Program-made: the position numbers and the translations under genes | Source: Ischnura elegans | Lineage: Eukaryota; Arthropoda; Insecta; Odonata; Coenagrionidae | DNA: 64,000 nt | Direction: 5' to 3' | NCBI RefSeq assembly: GCF_921293095.1 | Contig: NC_060259.1 | Coordinates: 2,046,001-2,110,000 of the forward strand | Notes under the pieces: generated by a model | The model's database searches: none | Seen by the model: only the letters and a program-made list of their open reading frames with translations | Told to the model about the DNA's origin: nothing | In this document: positions 31,851 to 43,960 of the stretch, piece by piece | Layout of the letters: the number at the start of each line of letters is the position of its first letter | How positions within the stretch are numbered: position 1 is the first letter of the stretch

Positions 31851-32118
31851 TCGATAATATACGGGAACATCGGCGACCAACTCCTTCTCCATCATGTTTA
31901 GCATGCTTATTCCAACGCTTTCATACCCCCTTTCCAGCCAAGGCCAAGTTCAGCATTCCTTCTGTTTTCTTTTTTTTCGCCTCTTTAATGTTCAAGAGGC
32001 CTGTTCAGACAATTTCGCCTGCTAAAAAAGACAGAATCCTTCACTTCCATAAGCTTCCAAATTTGTTTACATAAATATCGTATTTTTCCTTTTCCTTTTC
32101 GTCCAAATGATATGCATC

Positions 32119-32455
32119 GTGGGACACCCCCGTCCAGTTGCATCAAAATATTTGCAATTTGCATCAAAATTTTTGGACAAATATTTTGATACAAATTTGA
32201 CCGAGGGACACCGGCTTCACCTATGTGGCCTCTGTGTCAGCGCTTGGCGATGCTTTTTTGTCAAGGGCCCAGTGAATGGTTGGTTTCATCCTATTGGATG
32301 AAAATTTAGAACCTGCCCTATCCATTTGGAAAAAACGGTGTTTTGTACAAATGATAGTACCAAAAGCCAGTTGGATGAAATTTTGACCGTGGGATAGGGT
32401 GCGCGTTAGTGCATCAAATTTTGGTGCAAATATTTTGATTCAAATTTGACCGTTG
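32119..32455. repeat. Degenerate palindromic MITE candidate
   Basis: Several near-palindromic variants of GCATCAAAATATTTG and CAAATATTTTGATACAAATTT lie in both orientations, bounded by GTGGGACACCCCCGTCC on the left and TTTGACCGTTGGATGTCG on the right. The boundaries are uncertain. Confidence 0.35.
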
Positions 32456-32462
32456 GATGTCG

Positions 32463-32520
32463 CACAGTGGGCGGTAATCGAAAAAAGCCGGACAAAATTA
32501 CAAAATGACTTTTTTTGAGT
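32463..32520 (+). mobile_element. Transib-like end, other end not found
   Basis: CACAGTG is followed by 12 nt and then AAAAAGCCGGACAAAA, the same layout as the complete Transib-like element at 38071. No inverse partner was found nearby, so this is a truncated or rearranged copy. Confidence 0.4.
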
Positions 32521-33585
32521 TATAAACTTGAAACTTCGCAGGTATACTCAAAACTAATTGAAATTTAAGGATATGCACTTAATTTTACAAAGATCCTACC
32601 CGATTCTGAGATACACAGGCTTAAACGTGAGCAACGTTCCATAAAAACGCCCGTCTTCCATTTTCTCTGAAAATCTTCCAAAGTAAGTAGAAGGTGAAGT
32701 TGTAGGTGGATTCATGCAGAATAAAAAACCACATAATCTGTTGGCATGGTTTTCTTTCTTTAATTTTCCGTAATCTTTAAGAATATCATCGATCAATTCT
32801 TACCGTGCAGTTACAAAATGGCGGATACTGTTTTGCGACAAAGTTCTACATTGAGGTAGAGTTTCAAATGATTTTTCGGCAAAGTCACGCAAAGTAACTT
32901 ATATGAGAGCATTCTTTGAAGATTTTTTAGGTGTTTATGCAGTTATCTTGGAAATAAGTTTGCGACGCCGAAAATTGCATTGATTTATCGATCGTGCGGC
33001 AGGGTTCGTCTGCGCGCGTCGGGAGTTGGATTAGCCGCGACGCGGTAATGTTATTGAAACTGTATGGGTTTTAACGCTCAGCATTCACCGTTTTTATGTT
33101 TTGCTTCAAGACACCGATTCTCAAATGGTCTGTGGTGAAGACAGTGGAAGTATTTTTGCCGAGGTGAGTGCACGTTTCATTGAAGTTCATTTCGTTTTCT
33201 TTGGATACGATCGAAGACCATGCTTCTATTAAAAGCGTTCACACTTCGAAAAAGTGACTTGTTTTCCCGGGAATCATACAAAAGACCTACCAGAAAGATA
33301 CCAGCTGAGACTAATACCTTCTTTACTCTCCGATCCCTCACACTAAGGATTTTACTGCGAAAACGGACGTTTTATGACACCGCGTAGCGGAGCCTTAGAC
33401 CGTCTTAACGGGGTATGTCCACGGGAACATCTAATATCTAATAAGAATATTTGTATAAATTTGTACTATTTCAAACTGCTCTAAAACATCAAGCCTTGTG
33501 CCGTTACTGAAGGGGTGGAGAAAATTCTGGTTGAAAATGACAAGAATGAAAAGTCTGTACCAAATGTTTGGCGATAAGTGACGTT
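32521..33585. other. No gene recognised
   Basis: Mixed AT-rich DNA with a GC-richer block (33000-33060). It may be the body of the truncated Transib-like copy. No coding match. Confidence 0.25.
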
Positions 33586-34700
33586 TCATCCCAGTTTCCT
33601 GCACCTTCTATGTTCTTTCATTCTCATAATAAAACTTCTGCCTGTTCGACCAATGAAACTCAAGTGGCATGATTCACAATTAACTTTGTAAATGCCGGAT
33701 TGATGGATGGGTTCTATTTTGTCTTTGTTACGACACAGAACTTCACCGAGAGTGCAAGGGTTGTAAAAAGAAACATTGAATTTATTTTTGGGGAATTTGT
33801 TTGCAAGCCTGTTGGAAAGGTCTCCTACAAAAAATGACCGGCACCAATTTTTAGAATTCTCTGTGATGGGGGAAGGGAGCAAAGCTGTGAAATAGCTCGC
33901 GTTTTCAACTTTCTCTGAAGGATTTTAGTTTAAGTATTAAAGCTGTAGCCATTTGAAATTGCAATTGATTTCATTGTGGATTATCATTCATATTATATTA
34001 TTGTGTGAAATTATCTAATTGTCTGACAATTCCGGTCCAGCGGCAAATGATGTAGTCAACATAGCGGTACCAGAAGATGTTAGATGAGATAGAATGCCCG
34101 AATCAAATAATTGGCGTTTTGAATTGTCGGTAAATATTTCGGCTATTACAGGTGAAAGGGAATACCGCATCGCAAGGCCGTCTGTTTGGTGATAAATATT
34201 CTTATTGTACAAAAAATAATTTTGGCTGGCACTCTGTTCCATTAGGCAATGAAGTTCACAAGACACACTGATGTTAATATTGTGGTCTCTCAATAAGTAA
34301 CAAAGTTGTTTGTACAGGTACAGAAGTAAATAGATTTTTTAGGTCAAATGAAACTAGCTTGGAGTTGGATGGTGACGTATGAGGTGTTGAAGTTTCTGTG
34401 GCAAAATGATGGGGCTATTAATATTATATTTTGGTGAAAAACCAGGCAATTGCCTAAAGATGATATTTAATTTAGGAGCTAATTTATAAAATTACAGCAG
34501 GAAGATAAAGCTTTTTTAACACTTTTTTGGAATCTATCCGTTGGATCACGGGGGAGAATCACGAATGAGGTATCCTCCAACACAGCATCACATTTGGCGA
34601 TGCATGAGACCTTATTACGGATTAGCACACTGTTCCTTTTTCTGCTTTGGAAATAGTAAAATCTTCTTCATTTACCTTCTAATTGATTGATCAAAATCAA
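33586..34700 (-). pseudogene. Penelope-like element, RT and GIY-YIG endonuclease remnants
   Basis: On the minus strand 34300-34015 reads ASQNYFLYNKNIYHQTDGLAM followed by SLSPVIAEIF, the Penelope RT 'NYF-F----Y-Q--GLAMGS-LSP--A' block. Farther on, 33882-33586 reads FYNPCTLGEVL, SGIYKVNCESC, SFIGRTGRSF, MRMKEHR, a GIY-YIG endonuclease with its Arg and Glu/His positions. Upstream codons (about 34700-34300) contain KCDAVLEDTSFVILPR-like RT text with stops. RT followed by GIY-YIG is unique to Penelope-like elements. It is broken in several places. Confidence 0.8.
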
Positions 34701-35039
34701 CTTGGTTGTGATTAACTTTCATACGGTGAGATTTACTTGGATTAGCAAAGGTAATATAATTATATATATTGCACAATTTTATTTTCCTACATTCTCGCGC
34801 CGGAGGGCTACTTGTACGTCGACTCCGTCGAAATGTTTTTACATCAGATGGAAGTTTTTTAACCTTCTATAAACACATCACTAGTTTTTACTCGCGGGAC
34901 ATAAGTCCCCAGCAATGGAGGAAAATGAGGGTTACACCTCGGGAAAATCATTGATAGATGACATTTCAGCCACTCAGAGGAAGTACCTCCCGAAAGGCTC
35001 GTCAACAGGTCGGTTGCAGTTCGAAGTTTGGACTTAAAA

Positions 35040-35165
35040 CTTTATGTTGCATGATCTCTGCCTTCTCTACGGGTTTCCACCGCGTCCGTTGCCTTTTGGC
35101 GAGAACAGTTTCGACAAAAGCCAACGGACGCGGTGGAAACCCGAAGAGAATGCAGAGATAATCTG
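35040..35165. repeat. Inverted repeat, ~45-bp arms
   Basis: ATCTCTGCCTTCTCTACGGG with TTTCCACCGCGTCCGTTG is followed after about 20 bp by its inverse. The arms are GC-rich compared with surroundings, so a stable hairpin is possible. It may belong to the Penelope-like copy. Confidence 0.7.
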
Positions 35166-37060
35166 ATCAGCGCCGCGAAAATCTTCGAACCTACTTTATG
35201 TTGCATGATTATAACAAATCCTGTATTAGTGTTGAAAATCTGTATTTAAATGAATAACTTGTTATCAAAGACAAAAAATAGGTTTTGGACTGTTAAAAAT
35301 TGTACGAAAATCAATCAATATCTAATATACATAGAATCAAATGTTTTATAACAATTAATGAATGGATAACTCAAGATTCTAACGCGATAACATATTTTAG
35401 CCTTCGAATTAGGATTCCCCATGAGGCCTACGAAGCAAATTTTGCTTGCAGTTTCAATACGCAAAACTGCATAATAGGAGGTTTAATTCCGAAAAAGGGG
35501 AGGGCGGATAGTTTTGAATCGCCATATTTTTCTAGTGCCGCAGCAACTTACAATTAGAATATGCCAAAAATACTCCATTCGATATTGCTATATAAATGCT
35601 CACCGCATAAAATGTATCTTTGGATATTTAGTTTTTCGGCCCCTGGGAGAAGGGATTCATTCATATAATGAGGCAAGAATTTAAGCAATGAGTGAACCCG
35701 GGCCCAATCGCAGCCGCTATTTGTTTTACTTTTAAGAACCTCAACTAAATGCTAACGCTTAAAACAAAACTTTCCTCAAACGACAATGCGTCTTGTTATT
35801 AACGAGACGACGATTATCACAACTATGATCAGAATAAGGTCTCAAGGAAAGACAAAAACATGCATTAGATGATCCCCGTCCCCATACGTAAGACCTGAAG
35901 TAGAAAACTGGTACAGCCGAAAGAAACCTTTCCATTTTCCACGTGGTAACAGAATGGGCCATTACTCATCCCGCTATCGAGCAAACAAATCAAGGTCACC
36001 GACCACCCCTATTCCCAAAAATGCTACTGCTGATCCATTCCTCTTTGTGTTCGTTTGAAGCTTCGCGCTTAGGAATTCATCACCAAATACTTTTAAGCTT
36101 TAGTTACCAACTGTGGTGAAGAGGCTATGACCGTTAGCGAAAGGCAAACAGTGCATTGTTGTTCAGTGTAGAGATCCAATCTCGCATTCCCTTTTTATTG
36201 TAATATTCCGGCACTTGGTGTTGTAAATAGCATTTACACTTCACCAAAGTGAGGTATTTCCTATCTGAAGTTCTGAAGCACACTACGCGAAATGTATTCG
36301 ATATGTTGATCGTTCAACGATGCGATGACCATCAATAAGATTTATATTGTCTCTTGAAGCGAAAAGATCTTCCCTCACGGAAAATCTCTTCCTCGTCAAA
36401 ACAAAACCCTCGCCTCGCCAACCTATCTGATGGCAAAACGAACTCCTTAGGAGGCGGGAGCTTTCTGCGTAGACCCAGGCCAGTAAGGAAAGCCTGACGA
36501 GGTGCGGCCATTAAAAATGCATAACTCCCGTTGTAATTGAGATAAAGTTACAACTCTTTCACCAAAAATAAATTTATAGTTTTGTTCAAATTTCATACGC
36601 AGCATATATGGACCTATATCGTAAGATACGAAAGTTAGCAGGCGATTGATTTTTACCCTGCAAAATTCCAAATTTTTCGTCCGAAAGATATATAAACACA
36701 CATAACAACGTTGAAACTGAGTTGTGAACAAATTAAAGTTTACTAGTATGGAATAAAATGTGCTATGAACATTTCCTGCAAGTTTCAAGTTTATACTAAG
36801 AACAGTCTGCCGGAAAATGGATTAGGAATATAAACTCGGAAAAGTCAAGTAACTAGCCGAAATTCGAGAAAATATTTTTTATAACAATTGTTATAAACAA
36901 AATCGAATAATTAGTATCTCCACTTTATGTAGAAACCCTTTCTGCTTCAGAATATATTTTTAGACTTGTAGAACGAGCAAATTAAAAAAAATGCCAAAAT
37001 TCTTCTAGTGACATCTGGTTAATCGCTCTAGAACTACACCAAAAACGTATACGATTTTTG
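35166..37060. other. No gene recognised
   Basis: Right part of the 8.5-kb element. Short frames on both strands (for example 36447-36788 minus) match no known domain and lack supporting signals. Confidence 0.3.
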
Positions 37061-37097
37061 TACGTGTGGTGAGCTCTCTATATATACTTACTCTATG

Positions 37098-37432
37098 GTT
37101 ACACTCATCAATCACTTGCAGGAGTGGTGGAAATTAAATCCAGTCCCTTGAAAGTACCAGTTGGAGTACCTCAAGGTTCTATCCTTGGTCCTCTACTGTT
37201 TCTCCTCTTCATTAATGATCTTCCTAAACACTTCTCATATTGCTCCACTGTTATGTATGCTGACGATACTTCTAATCTCTTATCCGCTAGTACTTTACCT
37301 CTCTTGGATCATTTGGCCTCGACTACAAAAGATGAGATGTTGCAGTGGTGCCACCTTAACAGAATAGTTCTGAATGAGGCTAAAACCACTTGTATTCTCT
37401 TTCGCAACAAGTTCTCTCATGAGATTCCTACT
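37098..37432 (+). pseudogene. LINE-B reverse transcriptase, catalytic part
   Basis: VPVGVPQGSILGPLLFLLFINDLP is RT motif B and MYADDTSNL is motif C with an intact YADD. The thumb begins with MLQWCHLNRIVLNEAKTTCILF. The gypsy TSD CTACT (37428-37432) ends the piece. The frame is clean here. Confidence 0.9.
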
Positions 37433-37593
37433 TGTTGTATCCAGGGTGGTAGCCCTGTCCCAAGGATAAGACGTGTGAGGACGGGGCACGCCCGGCAGTT
37501 GTTGGCGGGACTACGCCATGCGTTGTATCGTGCATAGCCCAGAATTAAAAGTTTATTTCCTAATGGACTCTTGTGTTTTCCTGCAATAGAACA
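37433..37593 (+). repeat. gypsy 5' LTR
   Basis: 161 bp, TG...CA. It differs from the 3' LTR at GACGTG/GACATG and AAAAG/AAAAC only, as far as I can see. Confidence 0.95.
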
Positions 37594-37749
37594 ATTTGGC
37601 GACGAGGATGGGATATTTGGAGTCCGATACTGTTGTGGGTTATGTGTCGTGTGGTTGAGGCTTTACGTGAGTTTCGGGAAAAAAACTGATCGGTCGACCG
37701 CGCCTGTGGTACGTGCCATTCTGTATCTTCACGAACCTATTGCCTAAAT

Positions 37750-38070
37750 ATGAGTATAGGAGTTTTTGATCAAAGTGTCGAGAGCATCTCGACCTACCTT
37801 CTGCGCCTAAACAGCTATATGAGGACATTACGTCCTCCTGTTGAGGATCTCGGCAAGAAGGATTTCTTAATTGGTCACATAGGAGGGGCAGCATTGGAGA
37901 AGCTAGCTGTGAATCTTCCCCCTCTCACACCGGACCAGCTGACTTACGAACAATTAGTGGAGGAGCTTAAGACCATATTTACACCGGTGCGCTTCTTTCG
38001 TGCTGAGAGGCTGATCTTTCAACGTCGTGTGCGTGAACCCAATGAAAGTTTTTCGGAGTATGCCCTGGCG
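37750..38070 (+). pseudogene. gypsy gag, N-terminal part
   Basis: ATG at 37750 begins a gag with LLRLNSYM, FLIGHIGGAALEKL and FQRRVREPNESFSEYALA, the helical capsid region of insect gypsy gags. The Transib-like element is inserted at the 5-bp site TGGCG (38066-38070). The frame continues after 40604. Confidence 0.85.
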
Positions 38071-40603
38071 CACAGTGGTTCAAAATCGGAAAAAGCTGGT
38101 CGAAAGTCATTTTTTCAACTTTTTTGTAGGAATTTTTGAAGGTACTATTCGTATTCTACACTATATGATCTATGATATTGGCTAGTACTACGACTATTTT
38201 GTGGCTAATTGTAGTTTGTATAAATGGAAAAACATGAGTCCTCCGGGATAAAATCGCCTGAGGCGTAAAATCACTCATTTTTAGAGAAGTTCACCTTCAT
38301 AAAAAAAAGGTTTCAGATAGTTTATGAACTTAAAAAAATACATAGCATAAATTGGTACCTTCGCGTACAAATATTGGTGATTTTTTTAAATTTCCAAAGT
38401 TTTCTAGTTGGAAATAAAAATGTTTAAACTTTATGCTATTTTTACGTGAATTTTGAAATATAAATAGCAATATCGTTTTGGGCACCTCCGAGCCCCCCGG
38501 AGATTTTGACGCGAATTGAAAGCATAGAGTCTATAGAGTCTATAGCAAAAGAAAAATCTTGCTACTTTTTGCTATTTTGGCCTCAAGATGGTTTTATGTT
38601 GAACGGTGCAATGCGCTGCCGCGCCGCCGCCAGACCGACCGGGCGGCGGGCTGAGTATTATTGCGAGTGCGAGGTGTATTCCGAGGAAAGGTTACAATGC
38701 CAGGTTTCTTAGATGTTATTGTGCTACTTGGTTTTCTATACGGGATCCATTTATAATAGATTTCTCTTTCCTTTAGTGCATTTAGGACTTTCCAGTAGCC
38801 CCAGCGTATGATATTTAGTGAGGCTCGACATTCATCACAAATAATCTTTAGAATAGCAACAGTGGCGAATATAATCGAACATATGGCCTATGCAACATAT
38901 GTTTCAAGAATTTCTGGATTTTTAACTTTCACAATAACCAGAATACCCTTTCGTCGTCACCCATTGGGAAAGCGGGCTCTTCAAATGTATTTCATAGCAC
39001 GCTAATTCATTGGAAGCCGCCGCACGGTCGATAATGATTATTATAGCAAAAAAAAGGGTAGCGCCCGGCCGCAGTTTTATTGCTCTTCAACGAGGTTCAC
39101 CCGATCTCATCTTTGTCCTTTAAGTTAGCTAAAGTGGAAGCTAAAGTGCTTAAAGTGTGCTAGGAATATTTTTCTCTCTGACTACCCTCAATGTCGCCGC
39201 ATACCATCTACCAATATGGAATGGTCAACTAAGGAGGAATTCAGATACGGAAGGGACCCAAGGCCGAGAAAAATAAAACCGCCAAAGGAACGTAGGCGTG
39301 AAAAAAACCCTAGCCCTAAGAGTCAAACGTCGTAAATAAGATACCAGATCCTGGCAGGTCTTCGAGGTTCCGAGAACCAATGAGTGGCAATGCCTGGACG
39401 GTCCATGCCTTCTCTATCATTGCCACGATGAAAGAGAAAGGAAACGATGAGCCAGAAAAGCAGATGATAATAATACACTAGGAAAGCATTCAGCGTCCCC
39501 CACACAGAACGAACAATCGCTATGAAAGTACATAAATCGGGGCGTGAGTGGAAGAATATCTTCCATGAGTGTCCACCAGACGCTGCTCTCAGAGCAAGCA
39601 TCCTGGCATTAGCTGGAAAAATATTCGAAAAAAATGAGCACACAAACAAAGGTAATTAAGAAGCACAGAAAGAAAGCAAGCAGATATGTCTCACCCGCGC
39701 ACGCTCGATTCATGGCATTCAGAGGACTCAGACGGAGCATCGCATTCGCTGAGAGAAGGACCACGGGCATTTAAAGTCACGCCTGAGGCGTTAACAACGC
39801 ATTTGCTATAGTCACAGATTCAAGAGTGAGGACAAAGTTTGAGTGTGTGCGAGGTATTTTTAGATATCCTTCGTGGATTTTTCGCTTTGAGTGATATTGA
39901 GTTCAGTCAGAAATTAGTCGAACTTCGTGATCGATGGAAGGGATAAAAGGGACGAACATAAATATCCTTATTTATATGATATCCCATAGTCTCAGTCACA
40001 ATATTCAGTAATCTAATTAAACTGGAAAAAAATATTAAGAGAAAAAGGTGGAATGCCTAAATGTTTGCTTTCAATCCATGTACTCACCTCACTAAACAAC
40101 TTGAAGGTCACTGATGCGAATTTCATCTACGCCTTGAGGGCATTGACCATATTGCATTATAATTTTGAATTGTTAAGCAAATTCATTTAAAAAAATGAAA
40201 GTATCATAGATTATGCATAAAAAATTTAACTTAGACTGAACTGATAAAAATTGCATACGATTACCGTTGCTTTAAAACGGTCAACTTTAACTGCTTAAAT
40301 AATTTATAAATAATATTAAATTTAATAAATAACAGTCACAGAACTGAATAAATACCTCGATGTACTTGATGCGCATCAATATTCACCTTGAATGAATAAT
40401 TGAATACAATATCTATTTTTAACATTTAATTGTTTAAATAATAGGCCATTTAAAAACAATAATATCAAAGATACAAAAAAATAACTTCAAATTCGTATTT
40501 AGCGGACAAAATTCATATAAAACGCTTCTTCATAATACAACAGTGACTAATAATAAAAGCGGTAATAATTTCGACCACCTTTTTTCGATTTTGAACCACT
40601 GTG
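38071..40603. mobile_element. Transib-like element with RSS-like ends
   Basis: Both ends read CACAGTGGTTCAAAATCG followed by R-AAAAAG-TGGTCGAAA in inverted orientation. The 5-bp GC-rich target TGGCG is duplicated (38066-38070 and 40604-40608), and gypsy gag continues in frame across the empty site. CACAGTG ends and 5-bp GC-rich TSDs are hallmarks of Transib, the superfamily related to RAG1. I see no transposase, so the 2.5-kb copy looks non-autonomous. It contains the dispersed repeat at 39214-39656. Confidence 0.85.
39214..39656. repeat. Dispersed ~430-bp repeat, copy 2
   Basis: Direct partner of 3942-4376, sharing GGGACCCAAGG, GATACCAGAT, GAGTGGCAATGCCTGGACGG and GAAAAGCAGATGATAAT. It lies inside the Transib-like element. 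Confidence 0.6.
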
Positions 40604-41253
40604 TGGCGTTAAAGAAGTTGGCTGCCACCTGTGAGTTTGGGAACAGTATGGAAGATAGATTAATTGACCAATTTCTGTATGGTCTTAATAGTGAAGAAAT
40701 AACCACTAAATTGGCTGGCGAAAATGTTCCTTTTAAGAGATTCGTGGCCAAAGCGTGCTATATGGAAGGATCTGCGGAATACGCCAAAAGCACTGGGGAT
40801 AGTCCTGCCTCAGTCTCGGTAATTAATAAGAGATCTCAACCTCACTGTAAGCCGTCATCACCAAAGAACATGGTGAAATGTTTTAATTGTGGAGGGCCTC
40901 ACTATGCTAACTCATGTGACAAGCCTTTGAAGTGTACCCATTGTGACAAGGACGGGCATTCAGTGAAATTCTGCCGTCAAAAGAGTAAAGATAAGTTCAA
41001 AAAGAAAAAGATGGTAAAATCCGTGCTAGAACAAACACCAGAGGAATCTAGTGACGAAGACTGCCACAGCTATGTGGGGTTGTTGCAGTTGCATCAAGTG
41101 CAGGGAACCCAACGAAATCGGCGCACGTTGACTGTTCAGATTAATGGTGCACCTGTAACTATGCAAATAGATTCGGCCGCAGATGCATCCTGTGTAGGAG
41201 AAGATATTTATAAGAAACATTTAAGCCACTTGAAGTTGACGCCCACCTCTATG
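40604..41253 (+). pseudogene. gypsy gag C-terminus and protease start
   Basis: Frame continues with FGNSMEDRLIDQFLYGL, two zinc knuckles (CFNCGGPHYANSC and CTHCDKDGHSVKFC), a Lys-rich linker, and the protease motif MQIDSAADASC. It is cut at the 5-bp site CTATG (41249-41253) by the 4.5-kb element, and the frame continues at 45787. Confidence 0.9.
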
Positions 41254-41424
41254 GCTGCTATTCTGGATGGAATAGCATTATGCTATTCTCCGATATTGCA
41301 ACCGATGTTGCTATAATATAGCGTATTGCAACGCCTATGCTATTTGGTATTCAGAACGGTTGCAATTCGTGTTTTTACTACACCGGAAGACGTAATTCTC
41401 AGAATAGCATAGGCCCGTAGCAAT

Positions 41425-43958
41425 AGGGAAGTGCACTAGTGTTTCAAATGCACCAAACACATTTTTTAAATTAGAGTTCAGAATAACATAATGTCGTAAA
41501 ACCACAGTTTAAATCCTAATAGTGAATACTTGATTCGAGATGACCGTCTGAAATATAGAAAAATTCAAAGGCCGCGAAAACGGGTGTCCATGTTGAATAT
41601 TGGCCGTGACGTCACAAGGCAGTAGCAGAAGGCAGCTTCTACACCGTTTAGTTCTACCACTATTATTGCATAGAAAAATTACAGAATTTGAGGGTATCCG
41701 TTTTTTGCTGTCATAAAATATCTTCAGATTATATATGTGGCTGCTTCTCTTTTGAGTAAACGACTTCATCATTACGTAATATATTAATATTCATTTACGT
41801 GTCAACTTCAAGTTTGGAAAGAGTAGTACGAATAGCACATTGAATCTTTAATAAATGCATGATGGCATTTATTTTTCGCTGGGTATATTTTGGCACAATG
41901 CCGTTTATCATGCCAAAACTTTTTTTGTAAGAACCGAGTCAAACTAACAAACCTATTTCAGACGTTTGCTGCAAGACTTATTCGTTGCGTATGTATTCAC
42001 GCCGGCCGGAACGTTCGCCCTTCGCAACTAGAATCATGGGATGTTAGCTTTATTTCCGAGCTGGCTGGTTGTTGCAATGGTTCGCTGTCCAGGATGGGTT
42101 CAAGAAAAGATAATCTTGGTTGGGAGAAGGAAAATTCCAACGATTTATAAATGGTATACCAAACTTTGATGTATTTATGGTTACTGAATTTTTGAATAAG
42201 GAGGACAGGTTCAACGCTCCATAGAAATGCGAGACGTTAAGGCTAACAAGGGGAGACCGCGTACCTTGCTGCATCTTTTTTCAATTAGGGCGTTAGTTAG
42301 GCTGTAATTAATTAATTTTCATGCGTTACTTTTTACAAGTTATACATATAAATTCAAAATTTCCTCAATTTCCCCAATGGGTAGGTTGGGGTAGTGGTAG
42401 AGTGCACGAGTGAAAGGAAAGATATCACCCGAAGGACCGTGGTTCAAGTCTACGTCATGGCATTATTTTTTGTTGCCTTCATTGTGATCATACGGCGTCT
42501 AGTTTATCATTAATTATAATTGCAGCAATCATTGACATGAGACAATTTTTTTATCGTCATTATGGCGTTTAGGTATTTTAGCAGTGTCATTACAAACGCC
42601 GAGATACGATGACTACAAGGGTTGGTGTGCGCTAAAATGTTAATTTTTTCTTTGCTTATACTGACCAACTTCCACATTAAAAATGAAAACCACTCTTGCA
42701 AGAGCACATACCATTAAAGGCTCGCGGCAAGCAACAATATGCGTACAGGCATAATTAATAAGAACACAAAGCGAATATAAAATGCCATATATATCTCGAA
42801 CACTTGTAATTCACATTACTCCAAAGGGAGTTTACTTACTCAGTACATACCTCAGTACCTTGTACTCAGTGCCTACCAGTTTACCTCAGTAGCAGTGCTA
42901 AAAGAACCATTCTGAAATACAATTTCAACTAACAAATAGGATGAAATAAAAGTTGATAACCCTGGACCGGGCGCGCTGGCGTATAAAATACGTCAATCTT
43001 TGAAAACCAAAGATTTCGACATTGTACGTACATTCTGGGCTATAATGGTCTCGTGTATTCTTACAATGTACTTTGACTGCCTATATTGCGAGTTTTCAAA
43101 GTTCGAGGCATTGTAGCTAATTTTTTAGATCAGCAAGATGAACCCGTCACCAGTGGAGTACAAATTACGCCGCGCGACCTGCCCTGTACCTTTATATCTG
43201 TATCACCTATAAATGTACTAATTTCAACAAATAAAGATTAACTTTAATAAAAATCGTTTGTTATCATATATGCACATATCATGGGCAAAGTACGCATTTT
43301 GCCCGGTCGTGTAAAAAAAACAGTCGCGCCATAATTCTTTAACCAAACTACTTTCAGTTTATAAATTACGTAGGTCTACGCGGAAGATGCTATATTTTGA
43401 CTCAACACACTTTCTGATGTGACTGAGGTACCTATTAAGTAAATTATTATAATATAAATATCAATTTGATCTTACAATACCTTCAAATGATCTTCAAAAC
43501 AGAATATCATCGATAGGTAAGAGTCAGGAGCAGCCTTGAACCATTTATTCCGTATAGCTTGTGCTTAAGGCACGGGAATGAATATCTTCTCCAGGCTTTT
43601 GTTTCGACATCGAGATGAAATTTGGAACAAAAAATCATTTATAATTCTATTTTGAATTCATGTTGTCGGTACTAGACGACATTTTTAGAAAGCAAACTCC
43701 ACCGATTCCCGGAAACTCTCACCGCGGTAAAGAAGGCGACGGAATACAGCGATACTCCACTGGTGACTACTGCCTTGTGACGTCACATCTCAATCAAGAT
43801 GGAGGCACTGTGTTTCAGCGCAACATGAAATTTTCCGACTTTCAAAGCGTTTTAAAGTGCATACCCCAGATGCAGAAAATAAAAGTGACTATACTAATGT
43901 TTCTTTTTTAAGCTAAACTTTCAAATTCAGCAATAAAAAAAAATTAGTGCACTTCCCT
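41425..43958. mobile_element. ISL2EU-type element, third copy
   Basis: Ends AGGGAAGTGCACTA and exact inverse, flanked by AT (41423-41424 and 43959-43960). GGCCGTGACGTCAC near 41593 and a similar box near 43779 match the motif in the 5990-23614 element. Open frames are short with no recognised domain. Length is 2,534 bp. Confidence 0.8.
42385..42470 (+). other. tRNA-like/SINE-like segment
   Basis: GGGTAGTGGTAGAGTGCACG resembles a pol III A box region and GTGGTTCAAGTCTA a B box, about 45 nt apart, followed by a T6 run. No clean cloverleaf or CCA was found. A decayed tRNA or tRNA-derived SINE head is possible. Confidence 0.35.
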
Positions 43959-43960
43959 AT

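Larger units (their letters stand above)
28621..37097. mobile_element. 8.5-kb DNA transposon with 7-bp TSD
   Basis: Ends read CATAGAGTAAGTATAT and the inverse of the same 16 bases, continuing as an imperfect TIR to about 35 bp with GAG-GCTCAC. It is flanked by GTTACAC on both sides (28614-28620 and 37098-37104), and LINE-B RT runs in frame through the empty site. A decayed transposase-like C-terminal segment lies on the minus strand (29330-29780). Penelope-like and other repeats have landed inside. The superfamily was not assigned. Confidence 0.8.
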
